Below, piece by piece: positions 58,032 to 64,000 of a stretch of DNA of 64,000 nucleotides (positions are counted from its first letter, which is position 1; each line of letters starts with the position of its first letter). Under the pieces are notes generated by a model, which saw nothing but the letters and a program-made list of their open reading frames with translations, ran no database searches and was not told the origin of the DNA. Position numbers and translations under genes: made by a program. The DNA comes from Pilatotrama ljubarskyi (taxonomy: Eukaryota; Basidiomycota; Agaricomycetes; Polyporales; Polyporaceae): assembly GCA_022385805.1 (NCBI GenBank), contig MU277758.1, positions 1-64,000 of the forward strand. Direction: 5' to 3'.

Positions 58032-59880
58032 ATGAACACGTCAAGACCAGTCGAGGACGCCCTCGACGAGACGCGTCCGCTGTTGCATCACGATGAGAAT
58101 GCTCAGGGCAAGAAACCAGCGACGCCCCTGCCAAAGGGGCAGATTGCTGTGATAATGCTTCTCTCCCTCGCAGAGCCTATCACCAGTCATTGCATATACC
58201 CTTTCATCAACCAGGTCCGTCTTCTACCTGTGTGCGTATGTCCACAAACCGACGGCATTGATCTACAGCTTATCAGCGAACTGGATATCACGGGCGGTGA
58301 CGAGAAGAAAGTGGGCTATTATGTCGGGATGATCGTGAGTCGTAACACAGGGATCATAGGGGTCGCGCACAGGGAGTCGCTCATGCACCCTGCGCCACAG
58401 CAATCCATCTTCTTCGCCATGGAAGCGTTGTTCGTCTTCCAGTGGTCGCGCTTGTCAGATCACATCGGCCGCAAGCCCGTGCTTCTCATCGGCGTCGCAG
58501 GGCTTTGTGTATCGATGATCTGTTTCGGCCTGTCGCGGACGTTCTGGGGTCTAGTCGTCAGGTACATCGCGCAGTCACGCTTTACGTTACCTCTGGTATA
58601 GTGCTGAACACTGTAGTCGGAGTCTCGTTGGGCTGCTCAACGGCAATACAGGGGTGACGAAGAGCATGATGGGAGGTATGTACCCTTCGATTCGTTGATT
58701 GACATCCATATTGACTGTACACTACACTCACAGAGATCACCGACGAGACCAATATCGCACAGGCATTCGCATGGATGCCTGTGGCTTGGTCCGTTGGATC
58801 GACTATCGGGTACGTCGTTTGTGCTCCGCTCAATGCATTGGCACTTAGCAGCATTCCGAAGCACAGGCCTACTATCGGAGGCCAGCTTGCGAAGCCGCAC
58901 GATCGATGGCCCAGCGTTTTCTCGCATCCCTTCTGGGTGAAGTATCCATACTTCCTGCCATGCGCCGCCTCGGCCGCATTCTCGGCATTCACCTTCGTCG
59001 TGACCGCAATCTTCCTGAAGGAGGTTCGACCATAGCCCCGTTCCGTGGAGGCATCGTTGCTAACGGCCCACTTTCAGAGTGTAAGAAAACGTCCCAAACG
59101 CACTCATCCCGCATGTGACGAGGCCGTGGTGGGCGAGACACATGACGATGCGCCTCCGCCGTTGCGCAAGGTGCTGACCAGGCGCGTCCTCATTTCAGTG
59201 GCGAACTATGGCGTGCTGGCACTCGTCGAAATCGCCTTCCTCGCGCTCCTGCCGCTCTTCTTCGCCACGCCTGTCGAGCTCGGCGGCCTTGGATTCGACC
59301 CACCCACCATCGGCCTCATCCTCGGAACGTTCGGCCTCCTCAACGGCACCATTCAGGCGCTGCTCTTCGCGAAGCTCATGGATATCTGGGGCCCGAAGCG
59401 GATGTTCCAGCAAGGCCTGCTCATGTTCGTCCCTCTGTACCTGCTCTTCCCAATCATGAACCTCTACGCGAAGGCGCACGGGATTACGCCTGTGATCTGG
59501 GGGCTCGTGTTCCTGCAACAGTTGATCTTGGTAGTCATGGACCTGTCATTCGGTGCGTATGTCATACTCACGCACAGAGGACCCACAACGTTGGCTGAAT
59601 GTATGCTCCAGGCGCCATCTTCATCTTCGTCACGTCAGCGGCTGCAAATAATCGTTGCTTGGGCGCGACGAACGGCATCGCACAGTTGATAGCGTCCATC
59701 ATGCGCGCGATCGGCCCGGCTGTGGCGACCTCGCTCTTCGCGGCCTCTCTGGAGCACAACTGGCTCGGTGGATATGGCGTATACCCCATCTTGATCGCCA
59801 TAACCGTGTCGCTGACCCTTGTATCGACCCGCCTCCCGAGGGATATGTGGCCGAAGGAGACGGATCACCGAGAGAGATAG
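58032..59880 (+). CDS. MFS transporter (zinc-induced-facilitator-like / general substrate transporter)
   Basis: A cytoplasmic leader (MNTSRPVEDALDETRPLLHH) precedes helix 1 (GQIAVIMLLSLAEPITSHCI, YPFINQ). Introns separate DITGGDEKKVGYYVGMI and FFAMEALFVFQWSRLSDHIG, which continues RKPVLLIG: this is the MFS motif A loop (G..SD..GRKP). Then GLLNGNTGVTKSMMGEITDE, AWMPVAWSVGSTIG, a central loop, and the second half (VANYGVLALVEIAFLALLPL, FAKLMDIWGPKRMFQQGLLM, SLFAASLEHNWLGGYGVYPI). NGN.GV.K...GE.TDETN is typical of the fungal/plant ZIFL-type group, which are H+-coupled exporters. About 490 residues and 12 predicted helices. The substrate cannot be told. The neighbouring arrestin gene is convergent. 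Confidence 0.9.
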
Positions 59881-59990
59881 GCGGTGTAGCAGCGGCAGAG
59901 TCAGGAATGCCCCCTGCAGTTCTCGCGGCGCCTGTCCTGCCCGTCGACGGCTCTGAGGAAATTGTCCATGGAACGAGCCGCCGTTCTCCG

Positions 59991-61740
59991 TCAATGCGAC
60001 GGCACATATTTCGTACGCCCGGGGCGGCAGGCGATAGACGAGAAATATCTCACGTAGAATATCATGTAGTACTCTACATCAGGGGATTTGCGGTTTCGCG
60101 GCAACGAAGGAACTACCTTTGGGAGTGCATAACGGGAGACCTGCTCTCTAGTCAACCGCTTGCAAGTGCTCTCGTGAGCGTGAGAGCGGCATGAGAGTTT
60201 GTCCTCGCACCGCTCCGGGGCTGACTTTGTTAACCCATATCGCAGAGGCAGAGACACTATGCCACACGAACTAGGAAGCCCATTCTGCAGAAGCCTCAGT
60301 CGACAACCTCTCGATTCATCCTTGTGATCATCCCATTCGCGATCATTAGCGTCCCAGTATGCTCTGCGAGCCGCAACGTATGAGGGCATAGCCTGCAAAA
60401 GAAGCGGTCCGGGAAGCACTCACGGTGGCAGGTCAAGTAATCCAGATGCTGTGGCAGGAACAGACGGGCTCGGCTCATCCCTCACGATCGGCTCGTTGAT
60501 CCCGGATGTGACCATGCTGGGCATGGTCAATTTGACGTCATTCCCAAGACCAGGGAAGGGGACTTTCAGCGAAAGGTGATACTGCACTATATGCGTTCCA
60601 ATATGCGTTGTGGGATAGCTCGGTAAGGCGTACCTCGCATTTGATATTATCTGTAGCGAACGTGGGCGGACAATCCAGTACAAACGTCCCTCGGAACGTT
60701 GCGCGCTGGATCCAGACCCCCTTCGCCTCAGGAGTCTTCTCCTTCTTGCTCTCGCCCTCGAGTGAGAGCCATTCTTTCTCAGCTACGTCTGCTTCCACGG
60801 AAACACCGAGACCGTTTGTAAACGCGCGGACATCCCCAGAAGCCTTCTCCTTGAGCGACCCCGCACGCAAGAAGAGCTTCCTTCTGAGCCTGAAATCGAC
60901 CGCGCCGCACGAAGACGGCGCAGGGGGGAAGATGGGCTTATCCGGTGAGTATGCGCCGGCTTTCGCACGGGTGAGAGGCGTGGTGGTCGTCTTGATCTTG
61001 ATGACAAACGGAATGGGTACAAAGGACGGCAGCGGAGAGACCGTCGGAATTGAACACTGAAGAAGTCGTCTGTTAACTGCATTCTTTGGAGATGCTGAAA
61101 GACGTACCCGAACTTCGACGGTTGCGTAATCACCCCACAAGCCTCGTCTGATCTTCTCCTCCTTCAGTTCCGTCCTCCAGGACGGCTCTTCTCCGGTGGC
61201 AGCCAGAGTCGCGAGCTGCTTCCTCGCGATGATACCGGGTCCATCATCCTTCTGAACTATTGCCAAGGGCTGACGGATGCGACGGTTGAAGCTGAGCGTA
61301 CCCGGCCGGACGCCCACAGCAGTGATAGAATACATGACGGATGCACTCGCCGTAGCGCCTCTGTATTGAAAGGAAGGAGGGAGATGCGGGGGTAGTTGGA
61401 AGCGAAAGGGCACACGCAGGGTATCTGAACCCGGAGGCGGATAGGCCGTCCCGCGCGCCCAAAGTGAAGCGTCGTCGCGGACAAGCCGTATGGTCTCCCT
61501 GTCAGTAATCTTGTCGCATGTGAGCTCCCTGAAGCAGAGTCATGAATGTGAGCGAATATGGGCCTCTGGAGGGAGCCAAACGTACGTCTTTGCATGACCC
61601 CTGAGTTTCACATGAACTTCATGGATGTCGTCCTCGTGAAGCTGGCGAACATCGAGCTCTACCTCGCCTTCCACTACGCAGCCGGCGACAAAGAGGGTTC
61701 GGGGAAGGTGAAGGGAGATTGCAGGGCGAGGGCTAGACAT
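59991..61740 (-). CDS. arrestin-domain protein
   Basis: Starts SSPRPAISLHLPRTLFVAGC, GEVELDVRQL, VKLRGHAKTYVW: the arrestin N-domain strand pattern. After an intron come RLVRDDASLWA, PFRFQLPPHLPPSFQY, SASVMYSITAVG (end of the N-domain), then the C-domain with PTVSPLPSFVPIPFVIKIKT, GAVDFRLRRKLFLRAG, RATFRGTFVLDCPPTFATDN and YHLSLKVPFPGLGNDVKLTM. Alpha-arrestins act as adaptors that bring Rsp5-type ubiquitin ligases to membrane transporters. A proline-rich LDLPP near 60423 is followed by a GTGAGT donor and a likely last exon AYWDANDREWDDHKDES. The frame then runs open to 59991, but the true stop could be nearer 60300. No clear PPxY motif was seen in the parts read. Confidence 0.82.
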
Positions 61741-63857
61741 AAATGGAGAAGAGAGGGCTGCTGGAGTATTGACGTTGAGCTTAGCGATGAGCCCAGCGCC
61801 GCTGGGGACGGGTATATATGATCCTGGACCAAACGGTCAATTAATTAAACATCGTGGATCAGGGCTGCGACGCAACTGCGCAATATCCAACGTGGCTCAC
61901 GAGGCTTGGCGAGGTTTGTCCTGCTTCCCGTAGAGCCTCACAGCATCAGCGAGATAGAGATCACTGACAGAACGTGCGAAAACGGCGCCGAGTCGCTCAT
62001 GCATGTATTCTTTCACAAGCGGGGACACGGTGGTTCTAGGCAGAACCAATCAGCTAGCACTGCACGACGAACGCGATCACTGTGGAATGAGAGAGTCAAG
62101 CCCGAACTTGTTGAACGAAATCGATAGCTGCTCAGACATTGATTGACAGATGGCTGTGCTTGCACAGCCCAATTTGGTAGGCGTACTGAACTCTCCGGCA
62201 CTGTCAACTCTTACCCGATTCGCCACGGTCGACTTCCATCGAGTCGACGTTGCTCGTGTCACCGGGGACGCATCCGCTCGCATCGGTCGCCTGGCACGTC
62301 CTGCACTCGCGTACCGTAAGCAGATGCTATCTGGGAACGTGAAGCGGAGATAGCCTACGTCTGGATACCAGGAGTGTAGGAACCGGTGATCCAGCACTCG
62401 AAGTGGCCAGCCCCAAGCGGGTTACCGACAGGAGAACGGGTGGCGGAGGCGAGAGCGACGACGGTGCATTGTGACTGTGTTGAGTGAGGTGAGATGAGTG
62501 AGTCGAGGATGTCACGGTCTTGTTAACCCGGTAGAGTACAGCGAGGATGAGTGGGCCTTTATACAATTCAGACGCCTCGCATCTGCAGGCAGAGCTCACT
62601 CGTGTCAAGACAAACTCTGACTGACCGACCATGTCGGGGACTTCTGCTAAGCCAGGAGCGCAAGTGACGCAAAGCTGGCGAGCTCACTTTGCCGTTCGTT
62701 TCAGCGTGCAGCAGCGAAACTCTGGTACAATTCGCTCGCACTCCGCTTCCACCGCATCGGATAGCACACACTCCCTCTACTGTGCGTGAGGAACAGCACA
62801 GGAGATGCACATGCGATTGTTGCGATCGAGCGGAGCTAGAGTAGCTGCTCGTTGCACCCCAGAGACCTGTTAAAATGTCTCCATGTATCAAAACACCATG
62901 TTTCGGGTACGTACGTAGTGTCGTACTACCTGCGCACGCGTGGTGCCAGACGCCGTATGAGGGTGAGTTACAACGTCGATGTATCCGAAGCTGACACGCA
63001 CGACTAGATGGAGCACCTGCACAGCGGCCGTGATGAGGATGGAGTATACGCAGAAGCGATGGCATGTACTACTTGCCGCTTGCCGTGAAACATGACTCAT
63101 GCGCATGCATATGTTCGACCCGCGCAGTAGGCGCTCATTACTTGGAGGCGGTGAGGCGGTCACTGCGGCGAGCTGTACAAGTACTACTGGAGGAGAGGGT
63201 TTTCTGCTGCGATTTTGCCGGTCTCGCATTTGCTCAGAAAACACTTTTCGGCGAGCCAAAAGAGGTATTCGGGGAACTTCTGGTTAGATCCTCAGACGGG
63301 ACAAATGTGCAGGCCATACAGGCGAATATGGTTTGACAAGGTCCACCGGTGGTCGTGCGATACATATGTCAGAGTATGCGCGGTCGGCGCAGTCCGCATG
63401 GCCGACGATCAATGTAATGTGCAAGTGGTTCTGCATGATGGTTTCGAGGTCAGCTCCAGTGGAGCATCGAGGGTGTAATTCAAGGACGTACTGTGCTGAT
63501 GCCTTGTCAGGCCGATGTGGGGTCGAACCCGGAACTGTTAGCACTCGTGCTCGCGGTCGCGATACTAAACTCTGGTCATTTTGACGAATGAATCAAGATA
63601 ACTAAGCAGCCATTCAGTAGTAACGCCCATCGCAAGTTGAAGAAATATGGTTAGACTCAGAGTGCTATCAAGAGACTCGATTGCGATGTGGAACGGACAA
63701 CAAGTGTGGATGGAACACACCTCTACCGAGCAAAGACAGGAGTCGCAATCCTTCTGCAGCCTGACCATGCTTGCGAAGTCCATGGCTAGATTCATTCCTT
63801 AAGTTCGGATGGTATCACCTATTTCTACGTCCCTCCAGATTCTCCTGCAACCCTTCC
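61741..63857. other. gene-poor stretch
   Basis: About 2.1 kb. Apart from the arrestin promoter at its left end I see no credible coding frame or terminal repeats. Small frames (for example plus 63064-63336) lack recognisable features. Confidence 0.4.
61813..61819 (-). promoter_or_regulatory. TATA box of the arrestin gene
   Basis: TATATAT (reads ATATATA on the minus strand) 73 bp upstream of the start codon at 61740, in otherwise GC-rich sequence. Confidence 0.5.
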
Positions 63858-64000
63858 TTAGGCCTGAAGCTCTACGTAGTTCGCTGTTACACGAGAGACC
63901 TCATCAGCATCAGCACTGTGGGCAAGCCCAAGGGGATCGGACGCACCAGGGAACAAACCGACGTTCCCGTCCTTGTCCGTGCCCTGCCACCAATCGTCCG
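63858..64000 (-). CDS. C-terminal exons of an SH3-domain protein (partial)
   Basis: Two minus-strand exons (64000-63947 and 63883-63858) separated by a 63-nt intron read DDWWQGTDKDGNVGLFP then ANYVELQA and a stop. WW.G...G..GLFPANYVEL is the end of an SH3 domain, which binds PxxP ligands. In fungi a C-terminal SH3 with this ending occurs in actin-patch proteins (Abp1, Rvs167/amphiphysin-type, Lsb3/Lsb4-type). The rest of the gene lies beyond the right edge, so the exact family cannot be set. The splice join (GTGCGT donor, ACAG acceptor) restores the Ala of the FPANYV motif, which supports it strongly. Confidence 0.85.
   Translation of the reverse strand, partial: DDWWQGTDKDGNVGLFPGASDPLGLAHSADADEVSRVTANYVELQA

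Noticed and set aside
63500..63565. tRNA-like segment with GGTTCGA-type T-loop on the minus strand
   Set aside because: The T-stem does not pair properly and I could not form the acceptor and anticodon stems.

Overview
The window is nuclear DNA from a filamentous basidiomycete, most likely an Agaricomycete and plausibly a polypore. The grounds are GC-rich genes cut by many introns of about 48-65 nt with GT(A/G)NGT donors and CAG/TAG acceptors, dense packing on both strands, and lineage-typical families (DUF6533 seven-helix proteins, AAA proteins of the BCS1 type, F-box/LRR-like and MYND proteins). There are no bacterial operons, and I found no confident tRNA or rRNA gene. One assembly gap (N run) covers 54992-55916.

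Layout. 0.4-5.0 kb: a small unknown ORF, then a LisH/poly-Q regulator (minus). 5.6-11.2 kb: a very large membrane-anchored protein with three START modules (minus). 11.9-13.3 kb: pyridoxal kinase (plus). 13.5-17.2 kb: two divergently transcribed single-pass membrane proteins. 18.3-20.7 kb: a CCDC137-like nucleolar candidate (plus) and mitochondrial ATP synthase subunit 4 (minus). 21.3-25.1 kb: MYND protein 1 (minus) and DUF6533 protein 1 (plus). 25.3-31.9 kb: a type II membrane dipeptidyl aminopeptidase (minus) head-to-head with the dynamin Vps1 (plus). 32.5-35.7 kb: a BCS1-type AAA protein (minus), followed by about 2.6 kb with no recognisable gene. 38.4-40.9 kb: Golgi protein Sys1 (minus) and MYND protein 2 (plus). 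41.4-45.7 kb: a conserved hypothetical gene, a 5'-truncated copy of an F-box gene, then the full F-box gene. 46.2-50.6 kb: two more DUF6533 proteins in tandem (minus). 51.3-54.6 kb: mitochondrial disaggregase Hsp78 (plus). 54.7-56.3 kb: a TIR-flanked DNA transposon whose interior is the assembly gap. 56.3-57.9 kb: possible gene remains. 58.0-61.7 kb: an MFS transporter (plus) and an arrestin-domain protein (minus). The last 2 kb are gene-poor until the C-terminal SH3 exons of a gene that runs off the right edge.

How genes relate. Several conserved genes serve mitochondria (ATP4, Hsp78, possibly the BCS1-like protein) or Golgi/vacuole/endosome traffic (Vps1, the dipeptidyl aminopeptidase, Sys1, arrestin). 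These are eukaryotic neighbours, not an operon, but the aminopeptidase and Vps1 start codons are only 268 bp apart. The fast-evolving part lies between 21 and 57 kb: repeated DUF6533 and MYND genes, a duplicated F-box gene and a transposon sit among housekeeping genes.

I did not find a clearly new multi-gene system. The most unusual items are the triple START protein, the clustered DUF6533 receptor-like genes, the truncated F-box duplicate, and the transposon with a reconstructable palindromic target site. Splice sites were read by eye; gene ends are firm where stated, inner exon borders less so.
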